Assembly: GCF_902712855.1 (NCBI RefSeq)
Contig: NZ_LR743507.1
Location: 4,760,001 to 4,824,000, forward strand
Direction of reading: 5' to 3'
Source: Variovorax paradoxus
GTDB taxonomy: Bacteria > Pseudomonadota > Gammaproteobacteria > Burkholderiales > Burkholderiaceae_C
DNA length: 64,000 nt
Shown here: one piece after another, positions 8,586 to 17,754 of the stretch
Layout of the letters: each line of letters begins with the position of its first letter
Numbering within the stretch: the first letter of the stretch is position 1
The notes under the pieces: generated by a model
What the model was told of the DNA's origin: nothing
The model's input: only the letters and a program-made list of their open reading frames with translations
Databases searched by the model: none
Program-made: the position numbers and the translations under genes

Positions 8586-9325
8586 TCGAACTCGAAAAAG
8601 TCAACAAGTGGTACGGCAGCTACCACGCGCTGGTCGACATCAGCGAGACCATCCACAAGGGCGAGGTCGTCGTGGTGTGCGGGCCCTCGGGCTCGGGCAA
8701 GTCGACGCTCATCCGCACCTTCAATCGCCTGGAGCCGATCCAGTCGGGCCGCATCGTGGTCGACGGCCAGGACATCCATGCGAGCGGCCTCGACGTGAAC
8801 GCCTTCCGCTCGCGCATCGGCTTCGTGTTCCAGCAGTTCAACCTGTTTCCGCATCTCACGGTGCTGCAGAACTGCACGATGGCGCCGATGCAGCTGCGCG
8901 GCCTGTCGCGCAAGGAGGCCGACGAGCGCGCGATGGCGCTTCTGCAGCGCGTGGGCCTGGCGAACAAGGCCGACGCGTGGCCCAGCGAGCTGTCGGGCGG
9001 CCAGCAGCAGCGCGTGGCCATTGCGCGCGCGCTGGCCATGCAGCCGCCGCTGATGCTGTTCGACGAGCCCACCAGCGCGCTCGACCCCGAGATGGTCGGC
9101 GAGGTGCTGCTGGTGATGCGCGACCTCACGCGCGACGGCATGACCATGGTCTGCGTGACGCACGAGATGGGCTTTGCGCGCGAGGTGGCCGACCGCGTGC
9201 TGTTCATGGACGAGGGCAAGGTGCTCGAGCGCGCCACGCCCGACGACTTCTTCAACCGGCCGCAGCATCCGCGCGCGCAGCAGTTCCTGTCCGACATCCG
9301 ATCGCCTTTCGCACGAGACGCATGA
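8582..9325 (+). CDS. Amino-acid ABC transporter ATP-binding protein
   Basis: 247-residue ATPase of the GlnQ/HisP/GltL family that powers the permease pair. Walker A GPSGSGKST, Q-loop FVFQQFNLFPHLTVL, signature LSGGQQQRVAIARALAM, Walker B LMLFDEPTSALDPE, and switch His in CVTHEMGFA are all intact, so it should be active. It starts inside the stop of the second permease (ATGA), and its own stop overlaps the start of the dioxygenase gene. The system is thus a tight operon. Confidence 0.95.
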   Translation: MIELEKVNKWYGSYHALVDISETIHKGEVVVVCGPSGSGKSTLIRTFNRLEPIQSGRIVVDGQDIHASGLDVNAFRSRIGFVFQQFNLFPHLTVLQNCTMAPMQLRGLSRKEADERAMALLQRVGLANKADAWPSELSGGQQQRVAIARALAMQPPLMLFDEPTSALDPEMVGEVLLVMRDLTRDGMTMVCVTHEMGFAREVADRVLFMDEGKVLERATPDDFFNRPQHPRAQQFLSDIRSPFARDA

Positions 9326-10323
9326 CCGATTCATCCCTCCCCCTGATCGACGTGGCCCCGCTGGTGGCGGGCTCGGCCGGGCGCGACGCCGTAGCGGCGC
9401 AGATCGGCGCCGCTTGCCGTGCGCACGGCTTCTTCTACGTGACCGGCCACGGCGTGGCCCCGGCGCTGGTGAAGCGGCTCGAAGCCCTGAGCCATTTCTT
9501 CTTCGAGTTGCCCGAGGAAACCAAGATGCAGTGGCGCATGGCGCTCGGCGGGCGCGCCTGGCGCGGCTACTTCCCGCTCGGCGGCGAACTGACCTCGGGC
9601 CGGCCCGACTGGAAGGAAGGCCTCTACCTCGGCACCGAACTGCCCGCCACACATCCGCTGGTGCAGGCGAAAACGCCGGTGCACGGACCGAACCTGTTCC
9701 CGGACGTGCCGGGCTTTCGCGAGACCATCCTCGACTACATGACAGCCGTCACGCAACTGGGCCACCGGCTGATGGAAGGCATCGCGCTGAGCCTTGGCCT
9801 GCCGGCCGGCTACTTCGCCGAGCGCTACACGGCCGACCCGCTGATCCTGTTCCGCCTGTTCAACTACCCGACGCAGTCCGTGCCCGAAGGCCTCGACGTG
9901 CAATGGGGCGTGGGCGAGCACACCGACTACGGGCTGCTGACGATCCTGCACCAGGACCACATCGGCGGCCTCGCCGTGCACACGCCGGGCGGCTGGATCG
10001 ACGCGCCGCCGGTGGCCGGTTCGTTCGTCTGCAACATCGGCGACATGCTCGACCGCATGACCGGCGGGCTCTACAAGTCGACGCCGCATCGCGTGAAGCG
10101 CAACACCTCGGGGCACGACCGGCTGTCGTTTCCGCTCTTCTTCGATCCGAACTTCGAGGCGCGCGTGCAGCGCATCGAAGGGCTGGCGGGCGCGGAAGCG
10201 CGGGACGACAGTTCCGAACGCTGGGACCGTGCCAATGTGCACGCGTTCAGCGGCCGCTACGGCGACTACCTGCTGGCAAAAGTCTCGAAGGTGTTTCCGC
10301 AGTTGCGCGACGAAGTGCTCTGA
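9322..10323 (+). CDS. Isopenicillin-N-synthase-like 2-oxoglutarate/Fe(II) dioxygenase
   Basis: 333-residue non-haem iron oxygenase. The N-terminal DIOX_N segment (LIDVAPLVAG, ACRAHGFFYVTGHGV) is followed by the jelly-roll domain with HTDYGLLTIL (iron His and Asp), the second His in STPHRVKRN, and the oxoglutarate-binding Arg and Ser in DRLSFPLFF. It overlaps the transporter ATPase by 4 bp and so is probably co-transcribed. It may hydroxylate the imported amino acid or a related compound. The substrate is unknown. Its last 58 bp overlap the convergent gene at 10266. Confidence 0.85.
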   Translation: MTDSSLPLIDVAPLVAGSAGRDAVAAQIGAACRAHGFFYVTGHGVAPALVKRLEALSHFFFELPEETKMQWRMALGGRAWRGYFPLGGELTSGRPDWKEGLYLGTELPATHPLVQAKTPVHGPNLFPDVPGFRETILDYMTAVTQLGHRLMEGIALSLGLPAGYFAERYTADPLILFRLFNYPTQSVPEGLDVQWGVGEHTDYGLLTILHQDHIGGLAVHTPGGWIDAPPVAGSFVCNIGDMLDRMTGGLYKSTPHRVKRNTSGHDRLSFPLFFDPNFEARVQRIEGLAGAEARDDSSERWDRANVHAFSGRYGDYLLAKVSKVFPQLRDEVL

Positions 10324-10604
10324 ACGGCGGGAGCCGGGAACGGTTCCAACGGTTCTTCGAGGAACGCGTCTTCCCAGCGATCGACCTGTGCATCGGGGTC
10401 GGAGATGGGCACGAGCTTGTCGCTGCGGCAATAGAAGGTCCAGCCCTCGAACAGCACGTCGTAGTACGTGCCGGGCAGGTAGCGCTCGCTCGGCGCGTCG
10501 TAGGGCGCCGACACCACTTCCACGATCCGCCCAACGGCGCGCTCCGTGAACGGCGACGCCAGGCAGCTGTCGAGCACGTGGCAGAGCGTGCCGATCTTGA
10601 TCAC
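10266..10604 (-). CDS. Hypothetical protein with GTG start
   Basis: 112-residue protein that I do not recognise. It starts VIKIGTLCHVLDSCLAS at a GTG (10604) whose last three bases form the TGA of the upstream HAD gene, a 4-bp overlap that argues for coupling. GGGAAG lies at a good distance before the GTG. It has PGTYYDVLFEGWTFYCRSDKLVPISDPDAQ, a compact beta-rich look, and then a poorly structured tail. The tail is encoded inside the convergent dioxygenase gene (10266-10323), so the true C-terminus could be shorter in relatives. No signal peptide or membrane segment is seen. Confidence 0.6.
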   Translation of the reverse strand: MIKIGTLCHVLDSCLASPFTERAVGRIVEVVSAPYDAPSERYLPGTYYDVLFEGWTFYCRSDKLVPISDPDAQVDRWEDAFLEEPLEPFPAPAVQSTSSRNCGNTFETFASR

Positions 10605-11290
10605 ATGAGCTTCCCGGTGGCCTCGGCAGTGGGAAACCATGTCGGCAGATGAGGCACTGCCGCATGCAGGGAATCGAACACGTGGAAGGCGCGCTCGGCG
10701 ATCGCCGCAGCGGGGTGCTTGAGGTCGGGCACCACCACCACGCGCATGCCCGCTGCCAATGCGGCCCTGGCACCGTTCTCGCTGTCCTCGAAGGCGATGC
10801 AATCCGCCGGGGCCACGCCCAGCCGCTCGGCCGCGAGCAGGTAAAGCGCAGGATCGGGCTTGGCGCGGGCCACTTCGTCGCCGCCCGCGAGGGCCGAGAA
10901 GTGATGCAGTAGGTCGAGGCTGCCGAGGCAGACCTGGATCTGCCTGCGGGTGGACGAGGACGCCACGGCGCAGCGGATGCCCCGCGCCTGCAGCGCCTCC
11001 AGGAACTCGGCCGCGCCGGCCTTGATGGGAAACAGCGGCATGCCGTCCGAGCGCTCCAGCTGCAGCTGGCTGCGCACGTGCTCGATCGCATGGCGGTAGG
11101 CGTCGATGCCGCCCAGGAACGAGGCAAGAACCACCTCGGACTCGATGGTGGACAGCCCCACCACCTGCATGTACTGGTGATGGGAAAGCTCGATGTCGAG
11201 CGTGCGGGCGGCCTCGATCCAGGCGGCCATGATGGGCCTCTCCGAATCGATCAGCAGTCCGTCCATGTCGAAGATGGCGGCGGCGAACAT
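10601..11290 (-). CDS. HAD-superfamily phosphatase (beta-phosphoglucomutase/GPH-like)
   Basis: 229-residue HAD subfamily IA hydrolase. Motif I FDMDGLLIDSE carries the nucleophile Asp and acid/base Asp, motif II is ASSST, motif III has the Lys in ARAKPDP, and motif IV is AFEDSENG. The alpha-helical cap lies between motifs I and II, as in sugar-phosphate phosphatases and beta-phosphoglucomutases. It probably removes phosphate from a small sugar phosphate; the exact substrate is not readable. It is co-oriented and overlapping with the small gene at 10266. Confidence 0.88.
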   Translation of the reverse strand: MFAAAIFDMDGLLIDSERPIMAAWIEAARTLDIELSHHQYMQVVGLSTIESEVVLASFLGGIDAYRHAIEHVRSQLQLERSDGMPLFPIKAGAAEFLEALQARGIRCAVASSSTRRQIQVCLGSLDLLHHFSALAGGDEVARAKPDPALYLLAAERLGVAPADCIAFEDSENGARAALAAGMRVVVVPDLKHPAAAIAERAFHVFDSLHAAVPHLPTWFPTAEATGKLM

Positions 11291-11310
11291 GCGGGCATCC
11301 TAAAGAATGA

Positions 11311-11335
11311 AAAAGGGGCCCGGTGGGCCCCTTTG
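11311..11335 (-). terminator. Rho-independent terminator of the MFS gene
   Basis: Perfect 7-bp stem GGGGCCC-GGT-GGGCCCC (11315-11331) flanked by AAAA on the left and TTT on the right. Read on the minus strand it is a hairpin followed by TTTTTC, placed 29 bp after the transporter stop. It lies between that gene and the HAD gene. Confidence 0.85.
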
Positions 11336-11363
11336 AAAGAAACGTCAGCAGTTGTTGCCGTTG

Positions 11364-12701
11364 TCAGTCGCGCACCAGCGCGCGGTTCAGGCCCAGCGCG
11401 GCCAGCGTGGCAACCGCACCCGACAACAGATACACGCTCACATAGGCCAGGCCGAAGTGGGCCGACAGGCCGAGGGCGACCAGGGGCGCGAACGCCGCAC
11501 CGACCAGCCAGGCCACGTCGGCCGTCAGCGCCGCGCCGACATAGCGGTACTTGGGAGCGAAGTTGGAGGTGACGGCACCGGCCGCCTGGCCGTACGACAG
11601 CCCCAGGATCACGAAGCCGACCAGAATGAAGATGTCCTGCCCGACCCGGCCGCCGTCGAGCAGCGTGGGGGCGAAGCCGCTGAACGCAGCGATCACGGCG
11701 GCCAGGCCGCCCAGCGTGAAGCGGCGGCCGATGCGGTCGGCCAGCAGGCCTGAGGCCACGATGCCGGCCGCGCCGAGCACTGCACCGATCATCTGCACTA
11801 CTAGGAATTCTGTGACGGACTGGTCGGAATACAGCGTGATCCACGACAGCGGGAACACGGTGATCAGGTGGAACAGCGCATAGCTGGCCAATGCGGCGAA
11901 CGCGCCGATCAGGATGTTGGTGCCCTGCGAGCCGACCAGGTCGGTGACGCTGGTGGGCTCCAGTTCGCGCTCTTCGAGCAGGCGCGAGTAGTCGTCCGTG
12001 GCCACCAGGCGCAGGCGGGCGAACAGCGCCACCACGTTGATGGCGAAGGCCACGTAGAAGCTGTAGCGCCAGCCCCAGTCGAGGAAGTCTTCCGACGGCA
12101 GGCTCGAGTACAGGAAAGCGAACAGCGCGCTGGCAATGAAGAAGCCGATGGGCGCGCCGAGCTGGCCCAGCATGGCGTACCAGCCGCGGCGGTTGGCCGG
12201 GGCATTGAGTGCGAGCAGCGACGGCAGGCCGTCCCAAGAGCCGCCGAGCGCAAGGCCCTGGCCGAAGCGGAACACCGACAGCAGCACGATGGCCGTGAAG
12301 CCAAGGTTGGCGTAGCCCGGCAGGAAGGCAATGCCGGCGGTCGAGGTGCCAAGCACGAAAAGCGCCAAGGTGAGCTTGGCCTCTCGCCCGAAACGTCGCT
12401 GGATGGCCATCGAGATGACAGTTCCGAACGGACGTGCGATGAAGGCGAAGGAGAAGATCAGGAACGAATAGAGCACGCCTTCGAGATGCTGCTCGAAGGG
12501 GAAGAAGACCGCCGGGAACACCAGCACCGAAGCAATGCCGTAGACGAAGAAGTCGAAATATTCGGAGGCCCGGCCGATGATCACGCCGACGGCGATTTCG
12601 CCCGGGGCGATGTGCGAGTGGTCGTCACCCTGCCGGGCATCGCGTTCGGGCGAGCTCGGCAGCGGATGGGCGCCTTGCGGACTGATGCTGGACGTCGTCA
12701 T
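11364..12701 (-). CDS. MFS transporter, MHS (metabolite:H+ symporter) type
   Basis: 445-residue, 12-segment inner-membrane secondary transporter. The N-terminal part reads IIGRASEYFDFFVYGIASVLVFP, and the loop between segments 2 and 3 carries ARPFGTVISMAIQRRFGRE, as in ProP/KgtP-like carriers. A later half-site reads SGLLADRIGRRFTLGG. The start at 12701 is chosen; a GTG 13 codons upstream (12740) lacks a ribosome site. Substrate is unknown, and organic acids are typical of the family. It diverges from the cyo operon across a 180-bp intergenic region. Confidence 0.82.
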   Translation of the reverse strand: MTTSSISPQGAHPLPSSPERDARQGDDHSHIAPGEIAVGVIIGRASEYFDFFVYGIASVLVFPAVFFPFEQHLEGVLYSFLIFSFAFIARPFGTVISMAIQRRFGREAKLTLALFVLGTSTAGIAFLPGYANLGFTAIVLLSVFRFGQGLALGGSWDGLPSLLALNAPANRRGWYAMLGQLGAPIGFFIASALFAFLYSSLPSEDFLDWGWRYSFYVAFAINVVALFARLRLVATDDYSRLLEERELEPTSVTDLVGSQGTNILIGAFAALASYALFHLITVFPLSWITLYSDQSVTEFLVVQMIGAVLGAAGIVASGLLADRIGRRFTLGGLAAVIAAFSGFAPTLLDGGRVGQDIFILVGFVILGLSYGQAAGAVTSNFAPKYRYVGAALTADVAWLVGAAFAPLVALGLSAHFGLAYVSVYLLSGAVATLAALGLNRALVRD

Positions 12702-12793
12702 TGCTTGCTGTAATTCGAATGCCACGCCGGGACGCGACACAAAAAGATCATGGAGAGCCTATAGCGTCGCACTGAAAGACGTTTACCGCCATA

Positions 12794-12837
12794 GGACAAA
12801 ACGTCCAATAGGCAAAACCCGTCTCACGGCGTAGATT
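12794..12837 (+). promoter_or_regulatory. Candidate promoter and dyad ahead of the cyo operon
   Basis: TAGGCA (12809-12814), 17-bp gap, TAGATT (12832-12837), each 4 of 6 against the sigma-70 consensus. Just upstream lies the dyad GGAC-AAAAC-GTCC (12794-12806). The position 45 bp before cyoA suits a promoter. The dyad could bind a regulator such as the RegA encoded downstream, but it does not match a RegA site well. Confidence 0.3.
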
Positions 12838-12881
12838 GTGGGGTCATTTTGCGCCGACCTCGCACCTCTTTTCCCCACGGC

Positions 12882-13907
12882 ATGCACATCCTCAAGAACC
12901 TTCGCCGATCGCTCCTGCTGCTTCCCGCCATGCTCCTGGCGGGCTGCAACACGGTGTTGATGAACCCATCCGGCGACATCGCCAGCCAGCAGGGACGCCT
13001 CATCGTCGTCTCCACCGTGCTGATGCTGATCATCATCATCCCGGTGGTCGCCCTGACCGTCCTTTTCGCCTGGCGCTACCGCCAGTCGAACAAGGAAGCC
13101 GTCTACAGCCCCGACTGGGACCACTCGACCCAGCTCGAACTGGCGATCTGGGCGGCTCCGCTGCTCATCATCATCGCCCTGGGCGCCATCACCTGGATCA
13201 GCACCCACACCCTCGACCCCTACCAGCCGCTGCGCCGCATCGACGCCCAGCGCCCCATTCCCGCGGACACCAAGCCGCTGGTGGTGGAAGTGGTGGCACT
13301 CGACTGGAAGTGGCTCTTCATCTACCCCGAGCAGGGCATCGCCACGGTGAACGAACTGGCGGCCCCGGTGGACCGCCCTATCGAATTCAGGATCACGGCG
13401 TCCTCGGTGATGAACTCGTTCTTCATTCCTGCGCTGGCCGGCCAGATCTACGCCATGCCGGGCATGCAGACCAAGCTCAACGCGGTGATCAACAAGCCGG
13501 GCGAGTTCGAAGGCTTCTCCGCCAACTACAGCGGCGCCGGCTTCTCGGGCATGCGCTTCAAGTTCCACGGCCTGAGCCACGAGGGCTTCGACCAGTGGAT
13601 CGCCAAGGTCAAGACCGGCAAGGACGGCGAGTTGAGCCGCGCGCTCTACCAGAAGCTCGAAGTGCCCAGCGAACGCGAACCGGTGCGCCACTACGCCGCC
13701 GTCGCCCCCGACCTGTATGACGCCATCCTGAACCGCTGCGTCGACAGCGGCAAGATGTGCATGAAGCAGATGATGGCCATCGATGCCGAAGGCGGACTGG
13801 GCAAGCCCGGCGCGTTCAACGTCGCCACCATGCAATCCTGGCAGCCCGACAACATCAATTCGCCCAAGCGCAAGTACGTCACGGCGATGTGCACCACCGA
13901 AGAATAA
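12882..13907 (+). CDS. cyoA: Cytochrome bo3 ubiquinol oxidase subunit II
   Basis: 341-residue subunit II of the quinol-type haem-copper oxidase. The lipoprotein signal is PAMLLAGC, followed by two membrane segments (VVSTVLMLIIIIPVVALTVL and LAIWAAPLLIIIALGAITW) and a periplasmic cupredoxin domain. That domain reads VMNSFFIPALAGQIYAMPGM, where cytochrome c oxidases would carry the CuA Cys and His ligands. Their absence marks the enzyme as a quinol oxidase. A C-terminal COX-ARM segment (SHEGFDQWIAKVK) follows. First gene of cyoABCD, with cyoB 2 bp downstream. Confidence 0.95.
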   Translation: MHILKNLRRSLLLLPAMLLAGCNTVLMNPSGDIASQQGRLIVVSTVLMLIIIIPVVALTVLFAWRYRQSNKEAVYSPDWDHSTQLELAIWAAPLLIIIALGAITWISTHTLDPYQPLRRIDAQRPIPADTKPLVVEVVALDWKWLFIYPEQGIATVNELAAPVDRPIEFRITASSVMNSFFIPALAGQIYAMPGMQTKLNAVINKPGEFEGFSANYSGAGFSGMRFKFHGLSHEGFDQWIAKVKTGKDGELSRALYQKLEVPSEREPVRHYAAVAPDLYDAILNRCVDSGKMCMKQMMAIDAEGGLGKPGAFNVATMQSWQPDNINSPKRKYVTAMCTTEE

Positions 13908-13909
13908 CG

Positions 13910-15913
13910 ATGCTCGAACACCTCGACCTCACGAAGCTGGTCTTCGGCCGCCTCACCTGGGAGGCCATTCCTTACCATGAGCCGATCCTGATCGGCACCT
14001 TCATCGCGGTGGCGCTCGGCGGCCTCGCATTGCTCGGCGCCATGACCTATTTCAAGGTCTGGGGCACGCTGTGGCGCGACTGGATCACCAGCATCGACCA
14101 CAAGAAGATCGGCATCATGTACATCATCCTGGGCCTGGTGATGCTGCTGCGCGGCTTCTCCGACGCCATCATGATGCGCGCCCAGCAGGCGATCGCCTTC
14201 GGCGACAACGCCGGCTTCCTGCCGCCGCACCACTACGACCAGGTCTTCACCGCCCACGGCGTGATCATGATCTTCTTCGTGGCGATGCCGCTGGTCACCG
14301 GCCTCATGAACTTCGTGGTGCCGCTGCAGATCGGCGCGCGCGACGTGGCCTTCCCGTTCCTGAACAACTTCAGCTTCTGGATGACCACTTTCGGCGCCGG
14401 CCTCGTGATGGCTTCGCTGTTCGTCGGCGAGTTCGCCAAGACCGGCTGGCTGGCCTACCCGCCGCTGTCGGGCATTCTCTTCAGCCCCGACGTGGGGGTG
14501 GACTACTACATCTGGTCGTTGCAGATAGCGGGGGTCGGGACATTGCTGTCCGGCGTGAACCTGCTGGTCACCATCGTGAAGATGCGCGCACCCGGCATGA
14601 CCATGATGAAGATGCCCGTCTTCACCTGGACCGCCCTGTGCACCAACGTGCTGATCGTGGCCGCCTTCCCGGTCCTGACCGCTGTGCTGGCCCTGCTGTC
14701 GCTCGACCGCTACGTCGGCACCAACTTCTTCACGAACGACATGGGCGGCAACGCCATGATGTACGTGAACCTGATCTGGATCTGGGGCCACCCCGAGGTG
14801 TACATCCTGATCCTGCCGGCCTTCGGTATCTTCTCGGAAGTGGTCTCCACCTTCTCGGGCAAGCGCCTGTTCGGCTACGCCTCGATGGTGTACGCCACGG
14901 TCGTGATCACGATCCTGTCGTACCTCGTGTGGCTGCACCACTTCTTCACCATGGGCTCCGGCGCCAGCGTGAACTCGTTCTTCGGCATCACGACCATGAT
15001 CATCTCGATCCCCACGGGGGCGAAGATCTTCAACTGGCTCTTCACCATGTACCGCGGCCGGATCCGTTTCGAACTGCCCATGATGTGGACCATCGGCTTC
15101 ATGATCACCTTCGTGTTCGGCGGCATGACCGGCGTGCTGCTGGCGGTGCCCCCGGCCGACTTCGTGCTGCACAACAGCCTGTTCCTGATCGCCCACTTCC
15201 ACAACGTGATCATCGGCGGCGTGCTGTTCGGCATGCTGGCCGGCATCACCTACTGGTTCCCGAAGGCCTTCGGCTACAAGCTCGACCCGTTCTGGGGCAA
15301 GTGCTCGTTCTGGTTCTGGATCGTCGGCTTCTGGACCGCCTTCATGCCGCTGTACGTGCTCGGCCTGATGGGTGTCACCCGCCGCATGAGCCACTTCCAG
15401 GACATGTCGCTGCAGATCTGGTTCCAGGTCGCCGCCTTCGGCGCCGTGCTGATCGCGCTGGGCATCGGCTGCTTCATCATCCAGCTGGTGGTGAGCTACA
15501 TCCGCCGCGATTCGCTGCGCGACACCACGGGCGACCCGTGGGACGGCCGCACGCTGGAATGGTCGACCTCGTCGCCCCCGCCGGCTTACAACTTCGCGTT
15601 CACGCCCCGCATCCACGACAACGACGCCTGGTCGGACATGAAGGCCCGCGGCTACGAGCGTCCGCTGGAAGGCTTCAGCCCGATCCACATGCCCAAGAAC
15701 ACGGCCGCCGGCTTCGTCATCGCGGCGCTGAGCGCGGTGTGCGGCTTCGCCCTGATCTGGCAGATGTGGCTGCTGGCCGGCATCGGCTTCGTCGCCATGC
15801 TCGTCGCCATCATCGTCCACACCTTCAACTACAAGCGCGACTACCACATCCCCACGGATGAAGTCGTTCGCACCGAAGACGCGCGCACGCGCCTCCTGGC
15901 TGCCCATGTCTAA
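13910..15913 (+). CDS. cyoB: Cytochrome bo3 ubiquinol oxidase subunit I
   Basis: 667-residue catalytic subunit that oxidises quinol, reduces O2 to water and pumps protons. About 15 membrane segments. Low-spin haem His is in FTAHGVIMIFF. The CuB site has WGHPEVYILILP (His-Tyr cross-link), WLHHFF, and the haem ligands appear in LIAHFHNVIIGG. D-channel residues are expected in the NNFSFWMTTFGAG region. The long hydrophilic C-terminus with two extra helices is typical of quinol oxidases. It overlaps cyoC by 8 bp. Confidence 0.97.
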   Translation: MLEHLDLTKLVFGRLTWEAIPYHEPILIGTFIAVALGGLALLGAMTYFKVWGTLWRDWITSIDHKKIGIMYIILGLVMLLRGFSDAIMMRAQQAIAFGDNAGFLPPHHYDQVFTAHGVIMIFFVAMPLVTGLMNFVVPLQIGARDVAFPFLNNFSFWMTTFGAGLVMASLFVGEFAKTGWLAYPPLSGILFSPDVGVDYYIWSLQIAGVGTLLSGVNLLVTIVKMRAPGMTMMKMPVFTWTALCTNVLIVAAFPVLTAVLALLSLDRYVGTNFFTNDMGGNAMMYVNLIWIWGHPEVYILILPAFGIFSEVVSTFSGKRLFGYASMVYATVVITILSYLVWLHHFFTMGSGASVNSFFGITTMIISIPTGAKIFNWLFTMYRGRIRFELPMMWTIGFMITFVFGGMTGVLLAVPPADFVLHNSLFLIAHFHNVIIGGVLFGMLAGITYWFPKAFGYKLDPFWGKCSFWFWIVGFWTAFMPLYVLGLMGVTRRMSHFQDMSLQIWFQVAAFGAVLIALGIGCFIIQLVVSYIRRDSLRDTTGDPWDGRTLEWSTSSPPPAYNFAFTPRIHDNDAWSDMKARGYERPLEGFSPIHMPKNTAAGFVIAALSAVCGFALIWQMWLLAGIGFVAMLVAIIVHTFNYKRDYHIPTDEVVRTEDARTRLLAAHV

Positions 15914-16565
15914 CAGTACCGCCCTCCCCTCCCACACGAACACCGTGGGCAACGCCTCGAGCGTGCCCACCTTCGAGCTGTTCAACGTCCGCAACGAAGA
16001 CCACCATCCGGAGAACGGGACCCTGCTGGGGTTCTGGCTCTACCTGATGAGCGACTGCCTGATCTTCGCGTGCCTGTTCGCGGTGTACGGCGTGCTGGGC
16101 CGCAGCTATGCGGCCGGCCCCTCGGGCGCCGACCTGTTCGACCTGCCGCTGGTGGCGATCAACACCTCGCTGCTGCTGCTGTCGTCCATCACGTACGGCT
16201 TCGCGATGCTCGAGATGCAGCGCCGCCGCATGGGCGGCGTGCTGGTCTGGCTGGCCATCACCGGCCTGCTGGGCGCAGGCTTCATCGGCCTCGAGCTGTA
16301 TGAGTTCGCGCACCTGATCCACGAAGGCGCCGGCCCGCAACGCAGCGCGTTCCTGTCGTCGTTCTTCGCACTGGTGGGCACCCACGGCCTGCACGTGACC
16401 TTCGGCATCATCTGGCTCATCGTGCTGATGGTCCAGCTGCCCAAGCACGGCTTCACCGCCGCCAACCGCCGCCGCCTGATGTGCCTGTCGATGTTCTGGC
16501 ACTTTCTGGACGTGGTCTGGATCGGCGTCTTCACCTTCGTGTACCTGATGGGATCGCTGCAATGA
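15906..16565 (+). CDS. cyoC: Cytochrome bo3 ubiquinol oxidase subunit III
   Basis: 219-residue, five-segment subunit III that stabilises the oxidase. Characteristic stretches are GFWLYLMSDCLIFACLFAVYGVL, the helix pair around FIGLELYEFAHLI, GTHGLHVTFGIIWL, and the C-terminal FWHFLDVVWIGVFTFVYLMG. The start at 15906 lies inside the cyoB stop region (ATGTCTAA), so translation is probably coupled. A longer upstream frame exists but runs over cyoB and has no separate ribosome site. Confidence 0.95.
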   Translation: MSNSTALPSHTNTVGNASSVPTFELFNVRNEDHHPENGTLLGFWLYLMSDCLIFACLFAVYGVLGRSYAAGPSGADLFDLPLVAINTSLLLLSSITYGFAMLEMQRRRMGGVLVWLAITGLLGAGFIGLELYEFAHLIHEGAGPQRSAFLSSFFALVGTHGLHVTFGIIWLIVLMVQLPKHGFTAANRRRLMCLSMFWHFLDVVWIGVFTFVYLMGSLQ

Positions 16566-16963
16566 GCGCGCATATCGACACCGCCGGCCACGGCGCACAC
16601 GGCCATGACGACCATGGCCACGACGACGGCCCCGTGAGCCACAGCACCTTCAAGGGCTACATGACCGGCTTCGTGCTGGCCGTGATCCTCACCGCCATTC
16701 CCTTCTGGCTCGTGATGGCGAAGGTGTTCGACAAGCCGAACACCACCGCGCTCGTGATCCTGGCCTTCGCCGTGGTGCAGATCGTCGTCCACATGGTGTA
16801 CTTCCTGCACATGGACGCCAAGTCCGAGGGCGGCTGGAACATGCTGGCGCTGATCTTCACGCTCGTGGTCGTGGTCATCACGCTGGCCGGCTCGTTGTGG
16901 GTCATGTATCACATGAACACCAACATGATGCCGACCATGCACGACATGAAGAACATGCCCTGA
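16562..16963 (+). CDS. cyoD: Cytochrome bo3 ubiquinol oxidase subunit IV
   Basis: 133-residue small subunit with three membrane segments (GYMTGFVLAVILTAIPFWLV, ALVILAFAVVQIVVHMVYFL, MLALIFTLVVVVITLAGSLW), needed for assembly of the CuB site in E. coli. The cytoplasmic N-terminus is unusually His/Asp-rich (HGAHGHDDHGHDD), which might hold metal ions. It overlaps cyoC by 4 bp and the SURF1 gene by 1 bp (TGATG). Confidence 0.94.
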   Translation: MSAHIDTAGHGAHGHDDHGHDDGPVSHSTFKGYMTGFVLAVILTAIPFWLVMAKVFDKPNTTALVILAFAVVQIVVHMVYFLHMDAKSEGGWNMLALIFTLVVVVITLAGSLWVMYHMNTNMMPTMHDMKNMP

Positions 16964-17754
16964 TGGCGGCTGCAGTCCGCCAGCGCTCAGCCGCCGCGCG
17001 GGTGGCGCTTGCGGTCTGCGCCGTCCTCGCCTTCGCAGGTTTCGTCGCGCTCGGAACCTGGCAGGTCGAGCGCCGGGCCTGGAAGCTGGACCTCATCGCC
17101 CGCGTCGAACAACGCGTGCACGCCCCGGCCTCCGCACCGCCCGGGCGAACCGAATGGCCCACGGTCAACGCGGCCAATGACGAATACCGGCATGTCCGCC
17201 TTGCCGGCACTTTCCTCCACGACAAGGAAGCCCTGGTCCAGGCCAGCACCCGGCTCGGCGCCGGCTTTTGGGTGCTCACCCCGCTGCGCACCGCCGACGG
17301 CAGCGTGGTGCTCGTCAACCGCGGCTTCGTGCCGCCCGAGGCGCGCGAGCGTTCGGCGCGCACGGCCGGCGAGCCCCAGGGCGAGACGGCGGTGGCCGGC
17401 CTGCTTCGCCTGACCGAACCCAAGGGCGGTTTCCTGCGCAGCAACGACCCTGCCGCCGACCGCTGGTTCTCGCGCGACGTGCAGGCCATCGCGCAGGCCC
17501 GCGGGCTGGCGGACGTGGCGCCCTACTTCATCGACGCCGAAGCGACGGCACGGCAGCCCGCCGATGCCACGGCGGCACCCGCCTGGCCCGCCGGCGGGCT
17601 GACGGTCATCGCCTTTCCCAACAGCCACCTGGTCTACGCGCTGACCTGGTACGGCCTCGCCCTGATGGTGCTCATCGCCGCGTGGTTCGTGCGGCGCAGC
17701 GAGAATGCGGCGCATGCCGACACTCGCCGCACCGAAGATGCCCGCCGCCACTGA
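16963..17754 (+). CDS. SURF1-family oxidase assembly protein
   Basis: 263-residue membrane protein of the SURF1/Shy1 family, which helps haem insertion into haem-copper oxidases. An N-terminal membrane helix (VALAVCAVLAFAGFVALGTWQVERRAWK, with the family GTWQ-R motif) is followed by a periplasmic domain with LVNRGFVP, and a C-terminal helix LVYALTWYGLALMVLIAAWF with the NxHLxYALTWYxLA signature. It occupies the place where enterobacterial cyo operons carry cyoE (haem O synthase). It overlaps the sensor-kinase gene by about 50 bp. Confidence 0.9.
   Translation: MAAAVRQRSAAARVALAVCAVLAFAGFVALGTWQVERRAWKLDLIARVEQRVHAPASAPPGRTEWPTVNAANDEYRHVRLAGTFLHDKEALVQASTRLGAGFWVLTPLRTADGSVVLVNRGFVPPEARERSARTAGEPQGETAVAGLLRLTEPKGGFLRSNDPAADRWFSRDVQAIAQARGLADVAPYFIDAEATARQPADATAAPAWPAGGLTVIAFPNSHLVYALTWYGLALMVLIAAWFVRRSENAAHADTRRTEDARRH

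Noticed and set aside
13691..15994. 767-codon minus-strand open frame across cyoB and cyoC
   Set aside because: It is a shadow of the cyo genes, with a low-complexity His/Glu/Asp/Arg-rich translation.
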